Part shown: positions 23,825 through 35,949 of the stretch, one piece after another
Layout: each line of letters begins with the position of its first letter
How positions within the stretch are numbered: position 1 is the first letter of the stretch
Assembly (NCBI GenBank): GCA_905182985.1
Contig: CAJJDN010000108.1
Location: forward strand, 233,317 to 297,316
DNA from: Paramecium sonneborni
Lineage: Eukaryota; Ciliophora; Oligohymenophorea; Peniculida; Parameciidae
Length of the DNA: 64,000 nucleotides
Reading direction: 5' to 3'
Program-made: the position numbers and the translations under genes
The notes under the pieces: model-generated
The model's database searches: none
What the model was told of the DNA's origin: nothing
What the model saw: only the letters and a program-made list of their open reading frames with translations

Positions 23825-26800
23825 TCATAATGATCTTATTTTTTATCTTGCATCCAAGAAATCTTATTCTTACAATTATTGTCTCATATGTTCTGTTTCT
23901 TATAAACACTGCTAAATAGAGCCATCTTATTATGTCAATTTTGACTGAAGGTCAGCTAATTCTAAAATCTTATGTTTCCAATTAAATGCTTCCTAAAAAT
24001 ATAAAAATGCATTACATTTGATGAGATCTCATTTTAAATACTAACTTTAGTTAATTCATCAAAAACTAATTTCATTCTTTTATTCCATTTAGATTTATCA
24101 TCTAAAAGCACCTTATATTTATAATTTAATCTCTCAACTTCACTTGATAACATAGCAATTTTATTTTCCATTTGATACTAGAATAATGTAGATTAAATAC
24201 TTTCATTTCTTCAAATTTTTCCATTGCTTTTTATTATTCATCTACCTTATTTTTCCATAATTAAGTTTCATTCTCCTTTTATTGAATAATTCCTTAGAGT
24301 TTATTTTTTTCATTTTCAAGAGTTTAGATCAAAATTTATAATTCATTAATGTTTACTAATTATGATTACATTTCTGCTAACTCTCCCAACTTAACTTTGT
24401 ATTAATTAGTTTATCTTTCTATCTCTTAACTTAAAAATGCTAATTTAGTTTCGTATTCAAACATTTTTTATTCCTAATTTTTTAGTTATGATATATTTTA
24501 TTCTTTATCTTGAATAACATTTTCTAATTATTTAATTTATTTATTTTTGATTTCTTAATTTTGTTATGATGATTACAATTCAGATTACAATAATTGTAAT
24601 TCTTATTCCAATTAACTCTTAATTTATTGTAAATCATTTCTCTCATTTTTAGTTTGTTATAATAATTCAACTTAATCGTTAAATTTTTGATCTAATTTTT
24701 CACATTCTTAATTGAGTTTAATATTGTCATTTTCAACTTAACTCAGATGACTAATTTATTATTGTAGATCTAAAATTTGTTTTTTTAAATCATCTGTTTC
24801 ATTTTGTTTATTATTTAATTTATACTTATATCTTTCTATTTCAGTAGAAAGCATAGCAATCTTATTTTCTAATTAATCTCTCATTTATTAAGCTTCATTT
24901 AATTCTTTAGTTTATTATTTAAATTTATCCAATTAAATTTCCAATTATTAAGTTAATTCTTCTAATGATTATGATGTATTTTATAAATCACCATTCATTT
25001 ATTAAAAATCATTTTTTAAACTATCAAAATCTTTAGATTATGCTGATAATTTCTTTAATTCTTCATCTTTTGCATTAGTTCTATACTTCAATCTTTCTAC
25101 TTCACTAGAGAGCATAGCAACTTTATTTTCTAAATCATAAACTTTTGATTCTAATTTGATAGCTTCTTCTAATTCTGCTTAACATTTAACATATAATTAT
25201 CTTAATTATTCTAATTGATCAATAAGATCTTGATTTTATGTTTCTAATGATTAATACCTAGATTATGATTCTCTAAGTTCATTTAAGATTTCATCTCTAT
25301 CACTTTTTTTAATTGTTTCTTGACTTTAAATTAATTATTCTCTAATAGATGTAAATTATTCAGTTTATAATTGATATTTTGATTCCCAAGATTTTATTTA
25401 TTCCTCAAGTGAATTAAGTTTGTTCAGATCTTATTCCATTAAATGAATAGTAGATTCTGCTTCATTTAATTGATTAGATCTTTATTCTAAATCTCTTTTA
25501 AGTTAATCTAATTCTTATAATAAGGCTTGTAATTAATTTTTTAATTCATAGTTTTCTTATTCAATTAAAGTATATTTGTTTTATATTTATTCCAAATTCT
25601 AATACTTTTCTTACCATAATTTAATCATATTTTCAGCTTCAGCTAAAGGAATAGATAGATCAGGTCTTTCCTTTAATTCATCAATCAAATATTGTTGTTC
25701 ATTAATTTATTTATTTAAATCATTAATTTTAACATCTCTTTAATCAAGTTAGAATTTCTTTCTTTCAATTTCAGTTGCTAACATTGCACATTTATTTTCT
25801 AGCACTTACTTTTCTGCTTCAATTGTTTTATATTCATCTATAGCTTTATTTAATTGATCAATTTATTATTTCAATCTATCAATCTGTTCATTCTTTGAAG
25901 CAATCATTTATTTCAATCTTTCAATTTCTGATGATAACATAGCCACCTTATTCTCTAATTCCATTAATTTACCAAGATCATGTTCTAATTATTAAATAAC
26001 CAATTTATATTAATTAGCCTCATTACGTAATGTATCTATTTCATTAACTAAATTTTAATTTTTAGTTTCTAAATCTTAAATAACCTAATCCAATCTTCTA
26101 ATCTCTAATAAATCATCTTCCAATTATTTTATTTTAGCCTCAGATTCATTTAATTTAAAATCTCTTTCTTTTACTAAACCAATCTCAATATCCAATTATT
26201 GATTTTATTCTAAAATACGAGCATTCAATAAATCAACTTCAGATTTCAATTTATTATTTTCTGATTACTCCAATTATAAAATATTCTAAAATTCTTTAGC
26301 TTCTACCTTCAATTATTCAATCTAAGCTTACAATAATTTGACCTTATTCAAAAGATCATTATTGCCTTTCTAAATTTCAGCTTCCAAAAATTCTGTATTT
26401 TTTTAATTTATATTTTCACTTTCAAACTATAATTATTTAATGTAATCATCTTTGTCTTATTAAATAGTTTGATACTTTTATTTCCATTAATCAATTTCTT
26501 AAATTAATGATTCGTTTTTTCGAAGTTCAGTTCTCAATAAATCTTCTAATTTAGGAATCTATAATAATCTCTCATTAGCATCTTAGAGTTATTTTTATAA
26601 GTCAGAAATGATATTCTATTTACTTTGAATAGCTTCTTCGAATTTCTTAGTTTCAATATGAGTTAATGAATATGAAATAAGGGCTGAATCCAATTTACTA
26701 TATTCAATTCTTAGTTTCTCAAATTCATTACACTTTTCTCTATATTTAACTTCCACACTCTTATATTCTTATTATAATGCTGCTAATCTAGCTTCAAGAC

Positions 26801-27108
26801 TAGCCATCTATTAAAAGTATAAATCATGTGAATTACTTCTTACAATTGAGTTGTAAATTTATTAAGTTACTACTCACTTAAAAAACACTATCTTTTCCAT
26901 TACTCAACTTCTTAAGTAAGTTTTTCAATTCTCAATTCATATTATTCTGTCTATTCATCTTTACGTGTTTCTAAAATCACCTACTTTACAACTTATCCTT
27001 AAAGAACTGGATTTGTTGATTATTAATTTGTGGTAACATTCTAAAATTATAGAATCAACTCATTACCTGAATTGCTCTATACTAAGAACTTCGAATAATT
27101 TCACTCAT
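23825..27108 (-). CDS. Long coiled-coil protein with repeated ENKxAMLSSEVER motif
   Basis: Four introns (27041-27066, 26808-26836, 24178-24200, 23993-24015) give 1,060 aa. Almost the whole chain is heptad repeat. The unit (E/D)NK(V/I/C)AML(S/A)(S/T)E(I/V)ER recurs at least five times (near 24150, 24850, 25110, 25790 and 25950), usually followed by LK or YKYK, so the protein contains spaced copies of one module in a longer coiled coil. Such proteins in ciliates are often filament or basal-body components; I cannot name it. No head domain is visible. Confidence 0.8.
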
Positions 27109-27168
27109 TGATTTGGATATTTATTAAATAATAATAAATAGATATTTTGAGAAATTAAATTTATATTA

Positions 27169-28073
27169 TCATAGTTAGAATCCTCTCACTGCTCTAAGTT
27201 ATGCTTTCCCACTAATAGTTCTATAACGTTAATTAACTTTCTACTATTTATTGACTGCACTCTAAGTTCTCTTACCATAAGGTTTAGTTTTAACAATAAG
27301 AGGACTTTTTGTGTATGTCTATTCTTTTATCAATCTCATTATATCAGTAAGATTATCTTAGATTTATAAATTAGAATGTTTAAACCCCTTTTTTTTAGGT
27401 ATATTTCTACTTCCCTTTATTAATGCAACATGCTCATAAAACCCTTCTGTCATTTATTCAATATCTCTATCATTTATTTAATGCTTTCCTTAACTCTATA
27501 TTGGTGAAAATAATCGATTCTTCATAATCTATTTCTCAATCAAATTTTAATTCTTAGCTTCTTCCTCTTCAATATTATAATTCTCACTTTCGCCTCCCAA
27601 AGATACTCTCTATAAAGCAGAATGATTACGAATAACATTTTAATTTGCTATTTAATAACTTATTTAAATTACCTACTTTTATCAAATTTTTTTGTATTTC
27701 TCCAATACTTTGTTTCAGAATGATATGGCACTGATATCATCTCTGCATTTTCATCAATCTTTAACATTTTTTTCCCTTACACTTTTTATCCTAGTGCTGT
27801 AATAGGTCTTTATCTAGATGAAAAACCATCACTAGGTGATATTAATGCACTCATTGGTCTCATATACCTTTTAGGAGTAATCTCTATATTATCTTAATCT
27901 TGTTCCCTTCTCTCTTTATATGTTTACCGCCATAATCCTTCTTTATCTAACAATATACCATTATTATCTGCATCCTCTTCAAAACTCTATCTCATATTAT
28001 ACAAACCATGATTTCTCTTCTTACCTTACCTCCCGCTATCTGAATACTACTTTATTTGTATATCTTTCCACAT
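27169..28073 (-). CDS. Uncharacterised basic protein
   Basis: ATG 28073 (MWKDIQIKQYSDSG) to TGA 27169, one 29-bp intron at 27648-27676, 291 aa. The chain is rich in Arg, Lys and Gln, with ITPKRYMRPMSALISPSDGF and SRQRPITALGQ in the first half and a strongly basic C-terminus ending KAQLRAVRGFQL. There is no domain I recognise. The start was chosen because it is the first ATG of the open frame; upstream frames contain TGA. Confidence 0.65.
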
Positions 28074-29027
28074 CTACTCTTATTTTCTTTATATATTTAT
28101 TAATCATTTTTATTCTCAAATTTAATATTTAAATTTTCACACTCTAAACTTAACTATTTTTCTTAAATTAACTTTTTACTCATCGTCTCTTTATGAATCA
28201 TCATTTATCATTTTATAATTTAATTCTCATATATATAAAATGATATTATTAAAACAACTTATTTATCATTAACCTATACTCCAATATATATCAAAATCAA
28301 TCTACTTTTTATTTTTTTAATAAGTTTTTTTACGCTCCTTTAAATATTTTGATGAAAAAAATATTTAAATTGAATTAAGATGAAGTTTTTCCATAAAATC
28401 TTCTAATTTCATAATAAAATAAATTTATTCATTTAAGGAAGGTTTTCATCATTAAAAATATATCTTCAACTTCGAATAAATTGTTTAAATCATTTAATTT
28501 CAAGGAAAATTTTGAATTAATTATAAAAATTGTACTGTTACAATTAATTAAATAATAATTAATATATTATTAAAAAACTAATCCAAAAATAATTTTCCAT
28601 TTTTTAACCTATCATACTGGTTTTTAAAATTATCTCTATTAAATAATTATCAAAAAAGCAATTGAATTTATCGAAATCTTTAAACTGAAATCTAAAAATA
28701 TTTTGAATTAAACCATCTTTATAAATAAATATAATTTTTAAAACTAAATGAATAGAAATTAAATTATCTAGTAAAAAAGGAATTTTAAAAAGCAAAATAC
28801 TACTGGAAAATATTTAAGAATTATATTCTTCTTAATCCTAATATAATTAATAATGTTCTTAATTTATATTATGTATTTTTCAAACTCAAAATCCTTAAAC
28901 TAAATTTTAGACACTTTATTTAAGATCTGCTGATATCCTTTTGTTTAGGATTAAATAAAAAATGTTAGTATTAAAATTAGCATTCTAAAATATGTTGATT
29001 AAAATAAATATATATATAAATATTTTT
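28074..29027. other. Intergenic, no confident gene
   Basis: About 950 bp of very AT-rich DNA. A minus-strand frame at 28795-28500 stays open for about 100 codons but is low complexity (Ile/Phe/Leu) and has no start context, intron or motif; frames of this length are expected by chance here. No RNA signature was seen. Confidence 0.5.
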
Positions 29028-30793
29028 TCAAACTTTAAAATTCTTATTTGTTATCCATTTATCTTTTTATATTACTCTAAAATGTGGCTATGAAGCAGTT
29101 CTAGGTATTTTAGAAGTAGAGATTAGTTTTTATTCAGTCAAGAAAGGAGTAGATAATCCTTCTTCTCCTGTTCCTGTGGTAGTATTCTACTTTTATTGTA
29201 GTTAGCTTTTTTATAATTTACTTTGTGATAAATAGCCAGGAACCCAAAGAGGTTTTGGATCAGGTAAAATGCTTTTATCAATAGTAGGATGAAGAAATTA
29301 AATGATTTCAACACCAGTTTTATTAAATATGTAAGGCTATTCTTCATTATTAAAATGTGGTTATGCACTATGTATACTTGGCTAACGATCTTAGTCATTT
29401 TAGAAATGTTAATTTTAGAGGGAAGAATTCTAAATAAAAAATAGAAGGGAAATATGTACTTAATCAAGTAATTTTTCTAATTCTTTAGGATTTAATTTTT
29501 AGATAGTTTATTTAAATTTTCTTTTTCCAATAGCATTATTAACAACTACATCTAATTAATTAGATTTTTTAGCAGCAAATCCTGCATGATGAAACTCTGT
29601 AATAACATTAAATTTAATAGTTTTTTAGTTATGATATTTGCTACGACTTAATTATTCTAAAAAAATATCCATAGCATTATCATTTTATTTAACGGAAGCA
29701 ATTTCAATAGGAATAGTTTAAGCTCTTCCAGAACATAATTTAGCTAAATTAAAATAAAGGAAATACTTAATTAATAACCCATAAAATTACGCATAATTTA
29801 AACAGTTTCTTTATATTTAGAGCGTATAGAGAATTAAGTTGCAACGATATTGTCTGATACAGAAATGACAAGGGGTCCTAAAAATAAAAAGAAAAAGAAA
29901 AAACCTTTTTCACAATCAGCCATAGTTTAAAATGTTTTTTTAGGATTAACAAAATTGAAAGGATGAACATCCCAAGAATTTTTGAAAGGCACAACAAATT
30001 CAAAAGGTAATCCAATAAAAAGATAATTATGCATAGAATTTTTTCTAAGAGAACATACAATTTCATTTTCTTTAGAAACATAGAGTTAATCAATTTCTTT
30101 CATTCTTGATACTTTATATTATGGAGCTTTAACAATATATTTTCCAATAGTTTTAAATTCTTCAGCTGATCTTCTACTATGTAAACCAGCATTTCCTTTG
30201 CTTACCCATTCTCCAGTATCATAATTAAAGCTATATAAATCACCAGTGACATTATCAAGAAAGAAATCATTCATTCTGATATCATTAAGAGGTTTCTTAA
30301 TTTTAGAGAGATCTCCTAATTATCCACCATTAAGTCCATTGATAACTGAGAATTACTAAAGTAGTGGTAAGTTTGTACACATTCAACATTAGATGCAATC
30401 AGAAACACTAAGCCTTACATGGCAAATGATGAAGCAAATAGAATCTTATTACTTCTCATACACATTCTTAATAAGATTAAGAATTTATAGGCATTAGGAG
30501 ACCAAGGTCTAAGATTTGCATCTCCTTCAAAGAAGATTAAATCAATTGAATCAAACATTTTACCACATTCAACTCTTACAAAAGAACTGTCTATTTCATA
30601 AAGAAAGTCATCAATAGAATCTCTATCTGCAAAGAAGAATTCTAATTCTGTATCGATCATTTCCTTTTTACCTGTCAAAACCTAAAAATTAATTCCATTA
30701 GCCTTTTACTTCTTTTATAATTTGTTTGTAATGTTCTGAACTTCTAAATCCTTTCATACATTTCCCATACCCATTAACTATTAAAATTTTCAT
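29028..30793 (-). CDS. Uncharacterised conserved-looking protein, GATase-like N-terminus
   Basis: Five introns (including 30682-30709 and 30356-30378) give 540 aa. The N-terminus MKILIVNGYGKCMKGF, then SIDLIFFEGDANLRPW, then NKILFASSFAMQGLVFL has the alternating strand-helix look of a Rossmann or class-I glutamine-amidotransferase-like fold, with the Cys nucleophile position occupied by Ser. The middle (SVINGLNGGQLGDLSKI, DVHPFNFVNPKKTF) and C-terminal parts have no domain I know. The last 100 residues are low complexity. The fold suggestion is inference; the gene structure is well supported. Confidence 0.7.
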
Positions 30794-30852
30794 TAATTAT
30801 ATAAGTTATTTAATAACATCAATTTACTAAATTTACTTTATTTTATAAAATT

Positions 30853-32358
30853 TCAATTTTATGGCAAGTATTCTTCTTCATCAATCATCTTATCATTTAT
30901 TATTCAATCCATCTATCCCTACTTTTCTAATAATTAAATTTTCTCTTTTTTCTCATTCAACCTTAAAAGAAACCATCAAAACTTTCTTCTTCTATTAAAT
31001 TATTATTCAATATACAAATCATTATTGTTTCATCCTATCTCACTATTCCTATAAGCTTTTTTATACTCATCTCTTTTTATAAAAATTCTTCATATTCATA
31101 CCCATAAATATTTATTATATGACCATTTAAATATTAATGATCAATTCTAAATTCTATCTCTAGAACTTTATTCCATTTTATTAGAAATTTTATTCTTAAA
31201 TATTTGGCATCACCCAATCTATTTACTTTATCATTTAAAAATTTTCCTTTATTTCTTCACAAATTTAAACTCTCAAAAATGTAGACTCTCATAATTTTGT
31301 TTTAGTTAAACATTTTTAATTTCAAATCTCGATCAAATTTCTTCCTATTTATGAACAAATTAACTTCTTTATATTCTTATATCATACTTTCTCTTTTATT
31401 AACAAATCCCTTCATTCTCAAATATTAATATATATCTTTTATCGTTTTACATCATTATTTATTTTTATTCCTTACTTTTTTGTTATAGAATCTTAAAATA
31501 GTTGCTCAAACTGCTAAATTGTTTATATCTTTTTCAATAAAATAGATTTATCTAATTTTATTATTATTATGATATTTTTTGATTAATTTTCGATTATTTA
31601 ATCTGCCATATCAAAATTAAAATTATTAATTATATACTAACTAATTCATTTCTTCAATTAACTTTATTTTATTAACAAAAACATTAATTCTTCTTCATTA
31701 TAAATACATTCCTATTGGCAGTACCATTCACCATATTTATTTATTGCATCATATTTAGGTTTCACTCTTCCGCATCTCTTACAATTTATCTTATTTTTAT
31801 TTAGACTTCTTTACTTATATCTCTGTCAAATACATTTATTTACATTTTTCAGAGCACATTTTCTTCCCATAACAATCTATACTCTCAAATATCAACTAAA
31901 AACATATCCAACAACACTCTTTCTAATCATTTTGCAATTTCTATTCTATTTTCTATATCTGAGATATTTTATTTCCTGTGTCCTTAGAAATCTTCTCAAT
32001 CGCTTTCTCAATTTTAAACAAGTCTTTATACCTATAATTTAATTTGATATCCAAATGGTAAGTCTTTTATATCTTTCGTTGATCTTATTTATTTTATTTA
32101 TTAATTTACTTCATATCAATTAGTTACTATAAACTACTCTCACAATGTTATGCTATCTTTCCGTAATATTATTGCAAATTTATTTATGATAAAAAATCAA
32201 AAAGTTCTTTGTTTATTTTTTATTCGGACCATCTATTTTATCTCTATTACTGTAGTTAAGTCTTTAAATTATTAATTGATTAAGTCTATTATTCTATACT
32301 TTTTTACTATATTCTAAGACATCTTTTGTTAACTATTCGGTCTTCTTTGTTAAGACAT
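30853..32358 (-). CDS. SAM-like plus paired zinc-finger protein
   Basis: From MSQQRRPNSQQKMSQNI several exons join: a 22-bp intron leads into WSEQKINKELFDFLSQINLQ, then QYYGKIAQH and LQQLIDM, a SAM-type helical domain. Next is a coiled segment and two Cys clusters: CCWICFQ...CYGKKMCSEKC and CKRCGRVK...EWYCQQEC, treble-clef fingers of the FCS/MYM kind. The C-terminal half (DAKYLRIKFLIKWNKVLEIE) may be a beta-sandwich, perhaps discoidin-like. I could not fix all introns; the stop is 30853 or 30904 depending on the last splice. Confidence 0.55.
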
Positions 32359-32504
32359 CTATAAAATTTTATTATATATATTTATTTAATTCAAAATAAA
32401 GTATAGCATTTAAAATAAATAGAAGAAAAAATTATAATGCTGTATTGAATTCCAGAGATAAAATCATACTTTTAACATAATTTTAAAATTAATAAATTTT
32501 TGGA

Positions 32505-33405
32505 ATGGGATAATTGATTAATTTAAGGGGAACCATTCAGGAGTCTAATCATCGAAGAAATCATAAGAAAAATATTCTAAAATTATTTAGCATCTATAGA
32601 TATTAATAATATGTATATGTATTTGATGATAAATGGAATATCGTTTTATCTAAATAGTAGATTTGAATATTACACCTTTAAAAGCGATACAATCTTTTAT
32701 TTTATCAAAATTTAGCTTTATATCCTTTTCAAATAATGATATGAATAAATAAGAAGTACTTACAACTATTGTAGAATACAGAATTATGGATAAAATTAAA
32801 AGTTAATAATCTTTTATTTGATTCAAATTAAAAACTTTTTAATATAATTGAAATCAATGATCTTCTAAAGTTCAAATAAATTTATTTATTTTGATATTGA
32901 TATTTTAGATAATAAGAACTTTATTTAAATATAAAACTTGAATAAATCAAATAATTAAGAATATCAAGTACCAAACAAGAAGGATTAAATCTAATAAAGT
33001 TTAGAGATATAATTTAAGCTTTTATATGAGGATATTGAAAGATTGTAATAAATAATCTGCTATGGAGAACATACAAGTTCTTAATGATTGAAAAAATGAT
33101 AAATTGATTTATTTTCTTCAATGAATGTAAATTGTAGATTTAGAAATTATTGAAATATGTAGTATACCGAAATGGTAAAAATAGAATTACAATAGGTGGA
33201 ATACAATCCTACAAACACAAAAGTTCTGTAATTTTTGTACCTCAACGAATTATACAGTTCTTATGATCAAAAACTTTTAATAGATGATATACTTAGTTCA
33301 GTTGAACCCATCAAGTTAAACTTAAACTGGGGCATATTTTAAATTATTAAGATTATAATTAAGCTTGATGACCTATATAAAAAATATCATAAGATTTTTA
33401 GTTGA
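32505..33405 (+). CDS. Uncharacterised multi-exon gene, structure unresolved
   Basis: Several frames that look coding follow one another on the plus strand: MGQLINLRGTIQESNHRRN, then DLNITPLKAIQSFILSKFSF, then LWIKLKVNNLLFDSNQKLFN, then LRISSTKQEGLNLIKFRDII, and finally ELYSSYDQKLLIDDILSSVE to TGA 33403-33405. Leu/Ile spacing suggests an alpha-helical repeat protein. I could join some but not all with GTA...AG introns, so it may be a real multi-exon gene or a partly decayed one. Confidence 0.4.
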
Positions 33406-33773
33406 GTTTTTCCTATAGTAAATTATTAAAATTCATCATTAAGTTTTTCAGTTTGAATTCTGCTTGCCACATTTAACTTCTCACTTGCTTTCCAAAATAG
33501 ACATATTAAGCCTTTTTTTTTAAATAATTCATCAATAATTAATACTTTCAACTAAAAACTTTGCTTAATTTTTGTATATCTTCAACTAAACCTAAATTTT
33601 AATTTAGTTTCTTTGTTATATATTTATTTTTGTATCATATCATAAAAATTACAAGATTTAATTTATGTAAAATTATTAGTTTGAATTGTATTTAAACTTA
33701 ATACTTAATACTTCTATTGTATAAACAAGATAATAAATAAGTATAAGCTTGCGAAAAATGAATTATATAAGAG

Positions 33774-34107
33774 TCACATTATTTGGCAGATACAGGGAGA
33801 TTCTTGATTTGTTATGTCCGTATTATATTATTTCCAATTTTCAACTATTATATAATTGATTATTAATACCTAAGAATATTTCATTTTTTTCTCTGAACTA
33901 AATTTTATGTTTCTTATTTCCACGCTAAATTACATTCCCATAACTATCTTTACGAACCATGATATCATCAGATGCTGAACGAGCCATTTTTAAAATAGGA
34001 ATCAATTATTTTATTGGTTCGCTATTAAAAACAGATTGATTAACTCCATATTTCTAATAGTATTCAGAATCAGACATTTTATTTATTATATTAAATGATT
34101 TACCCAT
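33774..34107 (-). CDS. Small CaaX protein, family member 2
   Basis: Start ATG 34107 (or the in-frame ATG 34077), one 25-bp intron at 33845-33869, TGA 33774; 102 aa from the longer start. The core KKHKIQFREK, then IFLVENWKQYN, matches members 1 and 3, and the end SPCICQIM finishes in CQIM, a farnesyl-type CaaX box. The linker between the two core blocks is shorter than in the others. The splice is supported because it brings VENWKQYN into frame; without it the frame stops before the motif. Confidence 0.7.
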
Positions 34108-35163
34108 AATTTATGAATCTAAATAATTTGTCAATATATTTTTCTATTATATTAATTATATAAAATTTAAATATAAATAAGAGATAATTCTTTAAAAAAC
34201 AGATATTTTTCAACAATCCATAAAATTGCTTCATTTTAATTTATTTATTTGAAAAAGTTTCATTGATTATATAAGCCCAATTATTTATTAATATGTTTTT
34301 ATTAACCATCTTCATCTTCGTATTTTTTTGAATTAGTTAACATAATTATTTCTATATTTTAAAAAAAAAACAATGAAGTTTTTTATTTGTATTTGTTATT
34401 TTTTGCATGATAAACATTTCAAATGAATAAAAATATTATTTAAAGAAATAATGAATTATTCTAAGCCTATAAAATTTGTTTGAGATGCTTAACCAAAGTC
34501 AAATTTCTTTAAGTCAGTAAAAGTATTATATTTAAAATTTTATTGAAAAAATACTATTAGATACAAAATTTATGAAAATTATAAATGAATTAATGATTTT
34601 TTATTCTATTATTAGATTTTTAAAAAAGGTTGGATTAATTAAGATAAAATTTGGCAAATTTAAAAAATAAAAAAAGATCGCTTTCACAAAATGAAATTTA
34701 TATTTAATACTGTTACTAAAAACTTGAACAACCTTAACTAATATATTTTTATTTAGCAATCGCAATCGATAAAATTAGTAAAAAGATAAAATAAGAATAC
34801 AGATACAGATTTGAAAAAAATATTAAATAAATGAGATATAGTGTTTAGTTTAAATAGTAATCAAATCTTTTGTAATCTAAATTAAATATTAAAAACTACT
34901 TACAATAATGATAATTAATTTGGGGAAGCTGATACTTATAAAATAAAAATCCAAAACTTAAAAAATAGAAGTGTTTCAATAATTTAAGATATTTGTTTCT
35001 TTATTTGATTTAATGATTTAAGAAAATAAGAAATAAGAGTAGACTTAATTAATAAAAACTGAACAATAAAAGTGTTTAATTTAAAAAGAGAAAGTAAACC
35101 TTAAAATCATTAAATATGAATATGGTTATTAATAATTTATTGAGATTGTAATATGGAGTGATA
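34108..35163. other. Intergenic, possible gene relic
   Basis: About 1 kb between two CaaX family members. A plus-strand frame near 34676-34910 reads KLEQPQLIYFYLAIAIDKIS-like sequence without TGA but has no start, partner exon or motif. I see no supported gene or RNA. Confidence 0.4.
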
Positions 35164-35505
35164 TCAAAATAATTAACAACTTTTTGATTGACAACAGCCT
35201 ACTTTCTCTTTTTCTTCATCTATGATATTATATTTTTTCCAATTGTCCACTAAAATAATATCATACAATTTAGCTTTGGCTGTTACTTCATCTCTAAATG
35301 TTATTTAATGTTTTTTTTTCTAATTTTTATTAATCACATTTCCCAGTTTGTCAAATCGTTATGCTCTAGGAGAGGTAATGTAAGTATTTTTCTAACATTC
35401 AAAACTTTGAATATCAGGATCTGTTATCTTGCTTATAGATTTGTGTAATGGCCCCAAATTCTATAATTCTAGTGAAGGACCATGCCTCTTACTATCTTAA
35501 AACAT
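35164..35505 (-). CDS. Small CaaX protein, family member 3
   Basis: Unspliced frame of 113 aa from ATG 35505 to TGA 35164. The core KKHQITFRDEVTAKAK, then LYDIILVDNWKKYN, matches member 1 almost block for block, and the C-terminus GCCQSKSCQLF ends in CQLF, a CaaX-type box, with three further Cys residues in the last 12 residues. Prenylation and possibly palmitoylation would anchor it to membranes; this is inference. No catalytic motif is present. Confidence 0.75.
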
Positions 35506-35949
35506 AATAATATTAATTGTTAATTAATTTAGAAAAAAAACATTTAATGTATTTATTAAATAAAAAAAATAATCATTTCTTATTTATAGATTTGGCTTAT
35601 TTTAAGATATTAAACGAGATCAATTATGTGATTGACAATAACAAAAAAAATTATTTAATAAAATTTCAATTGAAATATTAGTTTTTATTTAGATTTTATT
35701 TTGATTGTCTCATTATTTTAAGAATACAGTTTAATTTTAGTTAACAGTTGAGTAATACAAGTTGTTATTACATATATTAATCCTGATTAGTTTATAAATT
35801 TTACTTTATGGTTCTACTTATATGATTAATTGAAGTTCTGTTAAAAATAACATTATGAGAGCCTTTTTAAATAGGAAAAAGTTAATTAGATTTCTTTTAT
35901 ACATATAAAGTAATCATTAAGTTTAGTTATTTTGTATCTAATTTTGAGA

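Noticed and set aside
28604..28795. Minus-strand frame of 63 codons (Ile/Phe/Leu-rich)
   Set aside because: It extends to about 100 codons in the ciliate code but has no gene context, intron or motif; expected by chance.
33117..33870. Plus-strand stretch of about 240 codons without TGA
   Set aside because: It has no motif, low-complexity hydrophobic composition, and other frames of the same strand look more like protein (e.g. ELYSSYDQKLLIDDILSSVE). TGA-free runs of this size occur by chance in very AT-rich DNA.
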